Assembly: GCF_000380565.1 (NCBI RefSeq) | Contig: NZ_AQYJ01000028.1 | Span: forward strand, 372,001 to 436,000 | Source: Microbulbifer variabilis ATCC 700307 | GTDB lineage: Bacteria > Pseudomonadota > Gammaproteobacteria > Pseudomonadales > Cellvibrionaceae | DNA: 64,000 nucleotides | Direction: 5' to 3' | Shown: positions 9,407 to 18,708 of the stretch, in pieces | Position numbering within the stretch: the stretch's first letter is position 1 | Layout: each line of letters starts with the position of its first letter | Made by a program: the position numbers and the translations under genes | Notes under the pieces: generated by a model | The model's database searches: none | Told to the model about the DNA's origin: nothing | Seen by the model: the letters and a program-made list of their open reading frames with translations, nothing else

Positions 9407-11296
9407 ATGAAGAAAAGTATAATAAGACAGCGGTTATTGTATCTCCGATGCCCCATAAACTTAAAGTGGTACCTTCGTTCTGCCCGATTGTCGCTAACTC
9501 TGATACTTATCAACTGCCCGTTTCTACCCTCAGCCTTGGCCTGGGCCCATGTGCCAATTGAAGTATCACAGTTGGAGGATGGAAGTAAGCTCACAGGATT
9601 CCATGAGACTTGGCATGATAAAGGTGGCCGTAGTGATATTGCGGATGCTTTACTTGCCTATGAACGTGGAGCATTTACCCCCTTGAGAACTGCGGGCTCA
9701 ACCGGTATTCAACCCGGTGCTTTCTGGTCGCATTTTGCTTTGCGCAATAGCACAAACCAGCCAGCCAAATTACATATTGAGTATGTGGATCATCAGTTGC
9801 TGGGATTACAGGTGTATTCCCGTGCTTTATCCAGTGCCGGACCTTATCGGAAGCTTGCCAACTTATCCATATATGCTCCATTTGACACTCGCCAGGTAGA
9901 GCACAATCGATTTGTTTTTGAAATTATTGTGCCAGCCAAGACTACACAGGAATTATTGGTAAAATTTGATTCCGGTGAGCTGGGAGTGGTTTTTCCCAGT
10001 ATGCGAATTTGGAGCCCCCAAAAGCTGCAACAAAATAGCAAGGGTGAGATTAGTTTAATAGCCTTCCTTTTCGGAGGCTATTTCCTCATGGCCCTATTTG
10101 CGTTTGTTGGGGCAATTACGGTTAAAGAAAATATTCTCTACCTTTATTCCCTGTATTGCGCCAGTAAAATTTTGGTGTGGGGCACCGTACTTGGTTATAC
10201 ACACCAATATCTGGTAAGTGGTGGGTTTCACTGGGGATATACCACTATTAGCGGGGCTATCGCGATTTTAACAGGCCTAATTTTTGCGCGGATTTTCCTG
10301 GAAACCAGGCGCTATACTCCCAGGCTTGATTACTTATTACAGGTAATGATGGCTAACAGTGCTTTCCTGTTAGTTTTTGTATTGCTGGGGTTGAAATCTG
10401 CCTCCCAGATTTCCATGACAGTAGCATTGTTATGTTATCCACTTGTGGTGCCAATTGCCTTGGTGCGCTGGCGGCAGGGTAATAGTGCTGCCGCGGTATT
10501 TGCAATAGGTTGGGCCACCCTGGTGCTTGGCTTACTGGTGCAGGCTATGCGTGATTTAGGCTTTGTGGTGCATAATCCGGTCAACTATTACTGGCCTCCA
10601 GTAGCTTCATTTGTGGAAATGATGGCCATTATGGCTGCGATTGGATTAATGGTGCAGCGTTTACGCACCCAAAAAGACCAGGCAGAAAAAAAATATTTGC
10701 AACAATTGGAAGTTTCCAAAACAGATCTTGAGCACCTGATACAGCTGCGCACAAGGGAGTTACAAGCAGCAAAAGTGCGGGCGGAAATAGAGGCGCGTAC
10801 AGATCCGCTCACTGGAATATACAATCGCCGCAGCTTCTTCGAGGAAGCTGCTTTACTTATAAAATTAGCCCAGAGCAAGCAGACTCCTCTGGGTGTGTTG
10901 ATGCTTGATATTGATCATTTTAAATCCATAAATGATATTCACGGCCACCTAATTGGTGATCAGGCGCTGTGTGCGACAGCACGAGTAATAGCCCAGCATG
11001 TGCGTGAGGTGGATGTATTTGGTCGGATTGGTGGTGAGGAATTTGCGCTGTTGGTGAGTGCGGATGTCGCGGGCACAGTTTGTATTGCGCAGAGGGTACA
11101 TAGAGATATTGCAAAAATTGTTATTAAATCGGCTCAGGGACCTGTAAGTTTTACCGCGAGTATTGGGGTGGCTTGTCTGCAAGGGCATAAGGATATTTTG
11201 GAATTGTTACAGCAGGCAGATAGCGCCCTTTACCAAGCGAAGAGAACAGGGCGCAATAGGATATTGGAGTTTTCCACAGCGGGTGCCAGTGCCTGA
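9407..11296 (+). CDS. Membrane diguanylate cyclase with 7TMR-DISM sensor
   Basis: About 629 residues. A signal/anchor segment ends near LPSALAWA and is followed by an extracytoplasmic 7TMR-DISMED2-type domain (residues about 40-180). Seven hydrophobic segments (about 200-400), a short coiled coil (KDQAEKKYLQQLEVSKTDLEHL) and a C-terminal GGDEF domain come next. The active site reads RIGGEEF. An RxxD inhibitory site (REVD) lies five residues before it, so product inhibition by c-di-GMP is expected. DPLTGIYNRRSF opens the catalytic domain. The DISM fold is thought to bind carbohydrate or small ligands. ATG at 9407 is preferred over the upstream TTG at 9383. No operon partner; the next gene is convergent. 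Confidence 0.92.
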   Translation: MKKSIIRQRLLYLRCPINLKWYLRSARLSLTLILINCPFLPSALAWAHVPIEVSQLEDGSKLTGFHETWHDKGGRSDIADALLAYERGAFTPLRTAGSTGIQPGAFWSHFALRNSTNQPAKLHIEYVDHQLLGLQVYSRALSSAGPYRKLANLSIYAPFDTRQVEHNRFVFEIIVPAKTTQELLVKFDSGELGVVFPSMRIWSPQKLQQNSKGEISLIAFLFGGYFLMALFAFVGAITVKENILYLYSLYCASKILVWGTVLGYTHQYLVSGGFHWGYTTISGAIAILTGLIFARIFLETRRYTPRLDYLLQVMMANSAFLLVFVLLGLKSASQISMTVALLCYPLVVPIALVRWRQGNSAAAVFAIGWATLVLGLLVQAMRDLGFVVHNPVNYYWPPVASFVEMMAIMAAIGLMVQRLRTQKDQAEKKYLQQLEVSKTDLEHLIQLRTRELQAAKVRAEIEARTDPLTGIYNRRSFFEEAALLIKLAQSKQTPLGVLMLDIDHFKSINDIHGHLIGDQALCATARVIAQHVREVDVFGRIGGEEFALLVSADVAGTVCIAQRVHRDIAKIVIKSAQGPVSFTASIGVACLQGHKDILELLQQADSALYQAKRTGRNRILEFSTAGASA

Positions 11297-11368
11297 TGCG
11301 CTCTAGTTTAATGCTGTTTATATTCATCGTCTTAAATTCAATTTCGTTATTTAAATTTGTAACGGATT

Positions 11369-12454
11369 CTACTGCACAAAGGTAACAGCATTTAAAACTT
11401 TTAATCGTACATTCTCTGGCAGTGGCACTAATCCAAGCTTGCCCGCTTCCGACTGGGATTTCCTGCTCAACATAAATACCAGTAATTGCCTCAGGGCCTT
11501 GGCTTTATCATCTTCTTGGTCCGAGTAGAGTAATAGCCAGGAAAAACTGGTGATTGGATAAGCGTCCCTCGCTTTGGGGTCCCAAACCCAGGTGATCAAA
11601 TTGGGAGCGCCACTTACTGGTAGTTCGGTGTTGGGAAATTCGGCCTCTTTTAGTGCTGCAGCACCACTTTCTGCGCTGGCTTCGATATAGTTACCCGCAT
11701 GATTTTCCAGTGTTGCGATTGGCAGGTTGACGATCTCGGCAAAGCCATGCTCGACATAGCCGATGGCACCAGGGATTTTTCTTACCCTGGCAGATACGCC
11801 CTGATTCCCCGGTGCGCGCTTGAAGCTGGGAAGCTTAGGCCAGTTGGGAACTCTATCCAGGCCAACCTTCTCACGAAACTCCTCACTGATACTGCTTAAG
11901 TGACCGGAAAAAATATAAGAGGTACCAGAACTTTCTGAGCGCGTGACCACGCTAATCGGTGTTCGGGGCAATGTGATATCGGGGTTATCCGCAACGATCA
12001 GTGGATCATCCCAGTTTCTTATTTTACCCAGGAAAATCCCTGTATAGGTTTTCCGGGAAAGTTTCAGCTTATCGATACCTGGAAGGTTGAATACCAGTAC
12101 CACCTCTCCGGCGGTTACTGGCAAGACCACAGCGCCCTGTTTTAAACGTCTTAATTCATCAACATCAATCGCTGCATCGGATGCGGCGAAGTCCACTGTG
12201 TGTCCAAGAAAGTCCCTGATACCATCGCCACTGCTGCTCATTTCATAGAAAATAAAAATATTATTTTCTCGATGAGTAAATTGACGAAACCATTCCACGT
12301 AAATGGGATACGGGAAACTTGCGCCACTTCCACGTAAGTTGATAGGGTTTTCCGGTACTTGGGCCAGGGAGGAAAGAGAGAAAATTGCGCCAAAAATAGC
12401 GGCTGAAAGAGTGGCAGCCAGGCGGCATAAAGTAGTGGCATACCTCGATAGCAT
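11369..12454 (-). CDS. PstS-like phosphate-binding periplasmic protein (copy 1)
   Basis: About 361 residues with an export signal (RLAATLSAAIFGAIFSLSSLAQ). The PstS/PBP-like motif follows: INLRGSGASFPYPIYVEWF, then SSSGDGIRDFLGHTVDFAASDAAI, SVVTRSESSGTSYIF and GNQGVSARVRKIPGAIGYVE, all typical of phosphate-binding loops. PstS delivers phosphate to the PstCAB importer, but no pstC, pstA or pstB lies nearby. ATG at 12454 is preferred to the TTG at 12466, with TTGAGGTTTTCC just upstream. It is followed by the diguanylate cyclase (convergent) and preceded by a close paralogue. Confidence 0.88.
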   Translation of the reverse strand: MLSRYATTLCRLAATLSAAIFGAIFSLSSLAQVPENPINLRGSGASFPYPIYVEWFRQFTHRENNIFIFYEMSSSGDGIRDFLGHTVDFAASDAAIDVDELRRLKQGAVVLPVTAGEVVLVFNLPGIDKLKLSRKTYTGIFLGKIRNWDDPLIVADNPDITLPRTPISVVTRSESSGTSYIFSGHLSSISEEFREKVGLDRVPNWPKLPSFKRAPGNQGVSARVRKIPGAIGYVEHGFAEIVNLPIATLENHAGNYIEASAESGAAALKEAEFPNTELPVSGAPNLITWVWDPKARDAYPITSFSWLLLYSDQEDDKAKALRQLLVFMLSRKSQSEAGKLGLVPLPENVRLKVLNAVTFVQ

Positions 12455-12621
12455 GGAAAACCTCAACTAAAGGGCCGCCAGTACCTTAATCGATTCCTGA
12501 TGGCGAGCCGGGTAAAACTTGGCTTCAAATTCAATTTTAGCAGGAGGGCAGGGAGCTTGGTGTCACCACTGAGTTAATATAAGTTGATTTCAAGGGAAAT
12601 AAATCTAAACACATCTTTGAT

Positions 12622-13701
12622 TTATTGGACAAAATCTATGGCGCTCAGTACTTTTTCCCGAACGTGTTCCGGTAAGGGCACCAGCCCCAACTCACCTGCC
12701 TTTGCCTGGGAGTTGGCATGTAGAATAAATGACAACATTTTGCGTAGAGCTTTGGCTTTACTATCGTCCTGCTCCGCGTAAAGCAATAGCCAAGAGAAAC
12801 TGGTAATTGGATAGGCGCCCTCAGCAGCGGGATCCCAAACCCAGGCAATCAGGTTAGGGGCGTTACTGCCTGGTAGCTTGCCTTCAGGAAATTCAACCTC
12901 TTCCAATGCTGCAGTGCCGCTCTCTACATTGGCCTCAATGTAATTCCCCGAACGGTTTTCCAGCAGTGCTTCAGGGAGATTGGTAACTTCGGCAAAGCAG
13001 TGGTCTATAAAGCCTATGGAACCTGGGGTCGCTCTGACCTTAGCCGCCACTCCCTGGCTACCTGCGGCCCGCTCGAAACCGGGCTGTCTGGGCCAGTTAG
13101 GCGCTTGGCTTATTCCGATGTTTTCGCGAAATTCATCATTGATATTACTCAGATGCCCGGAGAAAAGATAAGAGGCGCCAGAACTCTCAGTATGAGTTAC
13201 CACCGTTATTTCAGTGTTAGGTAACTGTATTTCAGGGTTACTGGCAGCAATACTGGGGTGGTCCCAGGTTTGGACCTTACCTAAAAAGATATTTGCATAG
13301 GCATCCCTGGAAAGTTTTAACGCCTCAATGCCCGGCAGGTTGAATATCAATACAAGCTGAATAGCGGTGACAGGTAGTACTACGGCTCCTCCCTTTAAGC
13401 CCTCTAGCCTGTCAATCTCGATGGCAATATCTGAGGCAGCAAAGTCTACCGTATTTCCCAGGAAATCCCGGATACCATCTGTGCTGGCACTTAATCCGTA
13501 GTGCACGAATATATCGTTATCCTGATGGGTAAACTGTCGAAACCAGTCGACGTAGACTGGGTGGGGGAAACGGGCTCCACTGCCGCGCAGATTAATGGTG
13601 GACTCAGAGGTTTGTGCGTTGATCTGGGGTAGCAGGCATACAGCAGCAACTGCCAGAGTGACGCCAATGTGGCGTAAAGCAGCGATAAATGTAGTTTGCA
13701 T
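12622..13701 (-). CDS. PstS-like phosphate-binding periplasmic protein (copy 2)
   Basis: About 359 residues and clearly paralogous to the gene just downstream along nearly its whole length: INLRGSGARFPHPVYVDWF, STDGIRDFLGNTVDFAASDIAI, TVVTHTESSGASYLF, GSQGVAAKVRATPGSIGFID. An export signal precedes it (RHIGVTLAVAAVCLLPQINAQ). The leader TTGAGGTTAGCC before the ATG at 13701 and an upstream TGCTAAAATT element also match copy 1, so the duplication included the 5' region. The two copies have diverged considerably, which suggests different affinity or expression. It lies 118 bases downstream of phoX on the same strand. Confidence 0.88.
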   Translation of the reverse strand: MQTTFIAALRHIGVTLAVAAVCLLPQINAQTSESTINLRGSGARFPHPVYVDWFRQFTHQDNDIFVHYGLSASTDGIRDFLGNTVDFAASDIAIEIDRLEGLKGGAVVLPVTAIQLVLIFNLPGIEALKLSRDAYANIFLGKVQTWDHPSIAASNPEIQLPNTEITVVTHTESSGASYLFSGHLSNINDEFRENIGISQAPNWPRQPGFERAAGSQGVAAKVRATPGSIGFIDHCFAEVTNLPEALLENRSGNYIEANVESGTAALEEVEFPEGKLPGSNAPNLIAWVWDPAAEGAYPITSFSWLLLYAEQDDSKAKALRKMLSFILHANSQAKAGELGLVPLPEHVREKVLSAIDFVQ

Positions 13702-13819
13702 GGCTAACCTCAACCACAAAGCCTGCGCTCTTAGGAGAGACTACAGGCGGCAAGCCGGTAAAAAAATATACTTAGAGTTAATTTTAGCAATACTGACGCC
13801 GTCTTAATTGATTGTGAAG

Positions 13820-15748
13820 TTAGCTGCCAACCTCTTTACCATCGTCCCTGTAGATTGCCAATACGGATGGACGTGGTGGCAATTTGGGGTCATTGTCCGG
13901 CCAGCGGTGTATGGGATTTTCATATGTGGAGTTACGCGCTTCGGCGGGATGCTGCACTGCTATGAAAAGGGTTGTGCCATCGGGTGTAAATTCCGGTCCA
14001 CAAACCTCTGCACCTCTGGGGCAGCCGAAGAAGTGTTTTGGTGCAGCGCGCAGGGGCCCTTCTGTCGCCATGGCCCAGAGCCCATCATGGAATCCAAAGC
14101 GCTCACAGCCATCAGTGGCAATCCACATATTGCCGTGGCCATCAAACGCGACATTATCCGGGTTGGCAAACCAGCCATTGGCGGAAATGTTGTAGCTGGC
14201 CTGCTGGCCGTAGGCACCTCTCTCTTCTGGGCGTTCTGCATTGGGGTTTCCCCCCAGTAAAAACTGTTGCCACTGAAAACGATCACTGGTGTGGTCACGA
14301 TTACCATTTTTACCCGGTGGTACTATTTCCAATACATGGCCTGCAACATTTTTAGCGCGAGGGTTGGCAGCATCGATTTCATCTTTCTGGCGCTTCTTAT
14401 TCTTCGTCAGCATGACATAAGTGCAGTCGTTATGGGGGTTGGTTTCCACATCTTCGGGGCGATCCATGGGGGTTGCGCCTAACAGGGCTGCCGCACGCCG
14501 TGCATCGATCAGTACATCTGCCTGATTGTGAAAACCATTTTCGCTGTTGAGAGATCCCTGGCCATAAATCAGGGCTAACCACTGCCCGTGACCATTTTCA
14601 TCGAACCTGGCGGCATAGAGAGTGCCTTCAGTAAGAAGTTCCCTGTTGGCCTGGTAATCCTCAGGTTGATAAATACCCCTGGAGACAAAGCGATAGACGA
14701 ACTGGTGTTCGTCATCATCGCCTCCGTAGGCCACCACCGCCTGACCGGGTTTACACACCAGGGTGAAGCCCTCGTGCTCAAAGCGGCCGAGGGTAGTGAG
14801 CTTGCGCGGCTTAGATTGGGGATCATAGGGATCGTATTCCACCATCCAGCCAAAACGGTTTGGCTCGTTGGGCTCCGCTTGAATGTCAAAGCGGCGATCG
14901 TTGTCACCCAAATTACGGTTTCTTGGGCTTATGCCAAAGCGATGGTGGTTCTGGGCCTCCCTGGGGTCTTCGACTTCTTGTGGGTTACCCTGGAAAGCGC
15001 CACCGAACCCTTCCTCAGCAATAAGGACAGTACCCCAAGGCGTCTTGCCCCCGGCACAATTCCCTATGGTGCCCAGCACTTGGGTACCGCTGGGGTCGGC
15101 TGCGGTTTTCAATCGCCTGTTTCCTGCCGCTGGCCCACTGATATCCATGGCGGTAGTCATGGTTATTCGGCGGTTATAAGGACTGTCCAGCACGGTACGC
15201 CACCCGTTGCTACTGCGCTCAATTTCCACCACGGAGTGACCACAGGCCGCCTGCTCTATCGCGACATGCTCAGAACTAACCCCACGAGTGGCACTGTATT
15301 CGTCGTTATAGCCGGGGAACATTAAGTGGGGTTGAGTATATTCGTGATTTACACACAGTAGTCCGCGGTTGCTATTGCCGCTTTGCAGTTGTAAATCCCC
15401 ACGTGAAGGTTCGACATTGTCAGCCAGAGGCATAAATGCAATGAAATCATTGTTGTAGCCGAATCGCTGTCCCTGTTCTGCGGCATCCAGTTTCTCCGGG
15501 TGAAATGGAGTATCGGTTTCCTGAATTGGATCTCCCCAGCGCAAAAGGATATCGGCGCTGTAGTGTTCCGGCAGGTGGTGTTGGAAATCCAGCGAATGAG
15601 GAATTTCAGAAAAAGTAAGGCTTTCCCTTTCAGCGCTGTGTTCCGCAATACAGCCGGGTAATACTGAGCTTGCTGTACCCGCGGCGGTCACAGTACTCAA
15701 GGTTTTGAGCAGTTTGCGCCGTGTTGGGTTACTGGGTTGGTCGCTCAT
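13820..15748 (-). CDS. phoX: PhoX family alkaline phosphatase, Tat-exported
   Basis: About 642 residues. The N-terminus has the twin-arginine motif TRRKLLKTLSTV followed by a hydrophobic stretch ending in VLPGC, a Tat signal that may also be lipidated. The body is PhoX/DUF839: CVNHEYTQPHLMFPGY, NCAGGKTPWGTVLIAEEGFGG, YDPYDPQSKPRKLTTLGRFEHEG and DNVAFDGHGNMWIATDG. PhoX is a Ca/Fe-dependent phosphatase releasing phosphate from many organic esters in the periplasm or outside. The start at 15748 is supported by GGAGTGGAGT immediately upstream; the ATG at 15760 lacks such a site. A consensus-like Pho box lies upstream on this strand at 15921-15938. Confidence 0.93.
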   Translation of the reverse strand: MSDQPSNPTRRKLLKTLSTVTAAGTASSVLPGCIAEHSAERESLTFSEIPHSLDFQHHLPEHYSADILLRWGDPIQETDTPFHPEKLDAAEQGQRFGYNNDFIAFMPLADNVEPSRGDLQLQSGNSNRGLLCVNHEYTQPHLMFPGYNDEYSATRGVSSEHVAIEQAACGHSVVEIERSSNGWRTVLDSPYNRRITMTTAMDISGPAAGNRRLKTAADPSGTQVLGTIGNCAGGKTPWGTVLIAEEGFGGAFQGNPQEVEDPREAQNHHRFGISPRNRNLGDNDRRFDIQAEPNEPNRFGWMVEYDPYDPQSKPRKLTTLGRFEHEGFTLVCKPGQAVVAYGGDDDEHQFVYRFVSRGIYQPEDYQANRELLTEGTLYAARFDENGHGQWLALIYGQGSLNSENGFHNQADVLIDARRAAALLGATPMDRPEDVETNPHNDCTYVMLTKNKKRQKDEIDAANPRAKNVAGHVLEIVPPGKNGNRDHTSDRFQWQQFLLGGNPNAERPEERGAYGQQASYNISANGWFANPDNVAFDGHGNMWIATDGCERFGFHDGLWAMATEGPLRAAPKHFFGCPRGAEVCGPEFTPDGTTLFIAVQHPAEARNSTYENPIHRWPDNDPKLPPRPSVLAIYRDDGKEVGS

Positions 15749-15920
15749 ACTCCACTCCATTTTGGGTTACTGGTTCTGGATCGCTGGCTCGGCGAATCTC
15801 ATTGGTTAAGTGGGAATTTCTGCTTAAAAGTCTATGACCAGAGTCACTGCTCTATAACTCATTTTTCAGGCCTGATTGTTTGGCCCTTTGGTTGATTGGC
15901 ACAGATATTTACAATTTTTT

Positions 15921-15938
15921 CTGAAAGCTTGATGACAG
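15921..15938 (-). promoter_or_regulatory. Pho-box-like PhoB site facing phoX
   Basis: Read on the minus strand this is CTGTCAT-CAAG-CTTTCAG: a perfect CTGTCAT half-site, a four-base spacer and a second half-site matching five of seven positions, with the 11-base period of PhoB boxes. It lies about 170 bases upstream of the phoX start, which is long but acceptable with a leader. Confidence 0.65.
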
Positions 15939-15948
15939 CTTAAAAAAA

Positions 15949-15966
15949 ACGTCACTGAAGGGTCAT
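15949..15966 (+). promoter_or_regulatory. Pho-box-like PhoB site facing the receptor-phytase genes
   Basis: ACGTCAC-TGAA-GGGTCAT: two GTCA cores exactly 11 bases apart, oriented toward the TonB receptor start 62 bases downstream. A weak -10-like TACTAG follows at about the right distance. Weaker than the neighbouring minus-strand site, but placement and spacing fit. Confidence 0.5.
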
Positions 15967-16028
15967 AAACGCCTACTAGTCTGCGCCCAATCTAATACGC
16001 CACTGGCAATGACGGGAGTGGGGGCTTT

Positions 16029-18641
16029 ATGAAATATAAGATCATCAGTTTACGGCTGCTAGGTACATCAGTTACGGCACTTGCCGCTGCAATTATGAGC
16101 GCAAATGCAAGTGCACAAAACCAGGATTCACAGGTTATGGAGACTGTGGTCGTCACTGCCCAGGCAAGTAACGCGCGCAGTGACCTGGATCGCCAGAGGG
16201 ATGCGAATAAGCTGGTTGCAGTGCAGACATCTGATGCAATCGGTGAGCTTCCAGATGCCAATGTTACTGAAGCCTTACAGAGGATGCCGGGGGTTTTTAT
16301 TGCCCGTGATCAGGGGGAGGGACGCTTTGTGGGTGTGCGCGGTATTGATCCTAACTTGAACGCGGCAACAATAAATGGAATTAACCTGCCGGCCCCGGAA
16401 ACAGATAGTCGCGCGGTCGCCCTGGATGTCATTCCCTCAGACCTACTCGCCAGCCTGGAGGTTTTTAAAACCCTGACTCCCGACATGAGTGCAGACTCTA
16501 TTGGCGGCGCTATTGAAATCAAAAGCCTTAATGCGCTCGATTATGATGGCCGTCGCTATAAGTTCAGTGCTGAGAACAGTTACAGTGAACTTCAGGAGGA
16601 AAATAGTCCCAAAGTCGCAGCCACTTTAACCAATGTCTTTGATTTGAGTGGCGATCGACGATTTGGCGTGGCCCTGGCCCTCAGCCATCAAGAGCGGAAT
16701 TTCGGTTCGGAAAATATTGAGACTGATGGTACCTGGCAGGAATTTACGGCTGAGGATGGTACTACCGGCATTGGTGCGACAGAGATCGAACAGCGTGATT
16801 ATTCCATTACCCGCGAGCGAACAGGTGTTGCTGCCAACTTCGATCTGGATCTTAGTGATCGCTCACGTATGTACTTCCACAATCTCTATTCAGAATTTTC
16901 CGACAAGGAAATTCGCCAGCGCAACTCCTGGAAGTTGGATGCCGGGCGGGATGAGCCGGAAACGATTTCAAGGAACTCCGCACAGTGGCAGGAAGCTGCA
17001 CTGGAAAAGTCTTTGAAGGACCGGCTGGAAGAGCAGGAAATCATCTCCTCTGTTTTCGGTGGTGAGCATAATTTTGATCAGGTGGATATCTCCTATGCAC
17101 TGGGATATTCCCATGCGGAGGAGTCTGAACCTCACCGACGCGATACAGATTTTGCATTGGAGCCTGTGCGCATTGGCTATGTAGAGGCAGATAAAACGCC
17201 GCGTATGGCAGTGGGCGCAGAAGATGCGCAGCGAGTTTTAGACCCGTCCAGTTATCAATTGGATGAGCTCGTCATTGAAGATAACTTTACAGAGGATAAA
17301 GAGCTGAGCCTGCGTTTCGACATTAGCCGGGAAATTCAGTGGGCCGGTAATCCATCAGTTATCCAGTTTGGCATACACGAGCGACAGCGTGAGAAGAGTG
17401 GAGACTTGAATGCGACCGTGTATAAGGATTTTGCGGGAGACTACACCCTCGCAGATTTTGTTCGCAATGACATCGACTACGGCTTGGATAGCTTTGGCCC
17501 TGGGGTTAGTAGCGGCAGTTTAAATTACTTTATTAACAGTCATATTGACGATTTTGAAGTTGATGAAACTGAAACGGCTTTGTCTTCCGCGCGCGATTAC
17601 AATATGCAGGAAGATATCAGTGCGTTCTACGTTATGAATACGATTGAGTTTGACCAGTCGCAGCTGGTATTTGGGGTTCGCTACGAGCGCACAGACTTTA
17701 CCGCTGAGGGTGTGCAAGTCGTCGAGTCTGAAGAGCCGGTACCCGGTGCACAGGAAATTGCCGACGAGGTTTATGCAGCTGGGATACGCTATCAGCGCGA
17801 TTATGATGACTTTTTTCCCAGTGTAAATTATAAATATGACTACAACGATAATATTGTTTTGCGTGCGGCTTATAGTGAGTCTCTTTCGCGCCCATCCTTC
17901 GGACACCTGAACCCATCGCCGGCCAAGATAGAGTATGACGATGACAAGCTGGAAGTGGAGGCCGGTAATCCTGCGCTAGATCCGTACCAGTCGCGCAATC
18001 TGGACTTCTCTGCCGAGTACTATGCAGACCATTTGGGTATGCTCTCCCTGGGGTTATTCCACAAGCGTATCGACAATTTCATTGTTCTGTCCGATGTTTC
18101 CAGTGTTGTGGATTACAGTCAGTATGTGGGGAATTTGAGTGTTGACGAGGCTGAAGTATTACAACCGGTAAATGGTGATTCCGCCCATCTCAATGGTATG
18201 GAGCTGGCTTGGACCAGGGGTTTCGAAAACGGGTTCCTGTTACGCGCAAATGCCACTGTGACAGACTCTGAAGCACGCTTGGGCCTGGGGCCAGATAGGG
18301 AGCGTAGCGATAAGATTTCTTTGCCTTCGCAAGCAGATCTGGTGGCTAATTTTGTGATGGGTTATGAGCGCGATGCATTTAGCATGCGGTTATCAGCTGC
18401 TTATCGCAGCGAGCGTTTATTGGAGGTGGATTTGGAGAATTCTACTGCTGATCGCTATGAGGATGATCATCTACAGTTGGACTTATCCGCACGCTATCGT
18501 TTCGATAACGGACTGCAACTGACCTTTACCGGGGTGAACCTCACTGATGAGCCTTACTACGCACATAATTCAGGCTTTAATGGCCAGTATGAGGAGTATG
18601 GTCCAACCTATGCACTGGGTTTGAGTTATAGCACTTTCTAA
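16029..18641 (+). CDS. TonB-dependent outer-membrane receptor, probably for phytate or another phosphate ester
   Basis: 870 residues. An export signal (VTALAAAIMSANASAQ) is followed by a TonB box (METVVVTAQ) and the plug domain (SDAIGELPDANVTEALQRMPGV, then GRFVGVRGIDPNLNAATING). A 22-strand barrel ends in the aromatic terminus (YALGLSYSTF). The plug signature IGELPDANVTEALQR is common in marine receptors for polymers and complex ligands. It lies 67 bases before a lipoprotein phytase and is divergent from phoX, so I infer uptake of inositol phosphates or a phosphorylated ligand; the substrate is not shown by sequence. GGGAGTGGGGGCTTT precedes the ATG. Confidence 0.9.
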   Translation: MKYKIISLRLLGTSVTALAAAIMSANASAQNQDSQVMETVVVTAQASNARSDLDRQRDANKLVAVQTSDAIGELPDANVTEALQRMPGVFIARDQGEGRFVGVRGIDPNLNAATINGINLPAPETDSRAVALDVIPSDLLASLEVFKTLTPDMSADSIGGAIEIKSLNALDYDGRRYKFSAENSYSELQEENSPKVAATLTNVFDLSGDRRFGVALALSHQERNFGSENIETDGTWQEFTAEDGTTGIGATEIEQRDYSITRERTGVAANFDLDLSDRSRMYFHNLYSEFSDKEIRQRNSWKLDAGRDEPETISRNSAQWQEAALEKSLKDRLEEQEIISSVFGGEHNFDQVDISYALGYSHAEESEPHRRDTDFALEPVRIGYVEADKTPRMAVGAEDAQRVLDPSSYQLDELVIEDNFTEDKELSLRFDISREIQWAGNPSVIQFGIHERQREKSGDLNATVYKDFAGDYTLADFVRNDIDYGLDSFGPGVSSGSLNYFINSHIDDFEVDETETALSSARDYNMQEDISAFYVMNTIEFDQSQLVFGVRYERTDFTAEGVQVVESEEPVPGAQEIADEVYAAGIRYQRDYDDFFPSVNYKYDYNDNIVLRAAYSESLSRPSFGHLNPSPAKIEYDDDKLEVEAGNPALDPYQSRNLDFSAEYYADHLGMLSLGLFHKRIDNFIVLSDVSSVVDYSQYVGNLSVDEAEVLQPVNGDSAHLNGMELAWTRGFENGFLLRANATVTDSEARLGLGPDRERSDKISLPSQADLVANFVMGYERDAFSMRLSAAYRSERLLEVDLENSTADRYEDDHLQLDLSARYRFDNGLQLTFTGVNLTDEPYYAHNSGFNGQYEEYGPTYALGLSYSTF

Positions 18642-18660
18642 AATTTTAATAGGTATTGCC

Positions 18661-18692
18661 AACCCCCTATTTAGTAACGGGGTTTATATTTT
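18661..18692 (+). terminator. Hairpin with T-rich tail between receptor and phytase genes
   Basis: AACCCC (18661-18666) pairs with GGGGTT (18679-18684) and is followed by TATATTTT. It sits between two same-strand genes, so it may attenuate phytase expression relative to the receptor or stabilise the upstream message; it need not be a full stop. Confidence 0.5.
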
Positions 18693-18708
18693 CTGCTGGT
18701 GGATTACC

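Noticed and set aside
14588..15325. 245-codon plus-strand frame inside phoX
   Set aside because: Antisense to phoX, whose motifs are unambiguous; no ribosome-binding site or domain.
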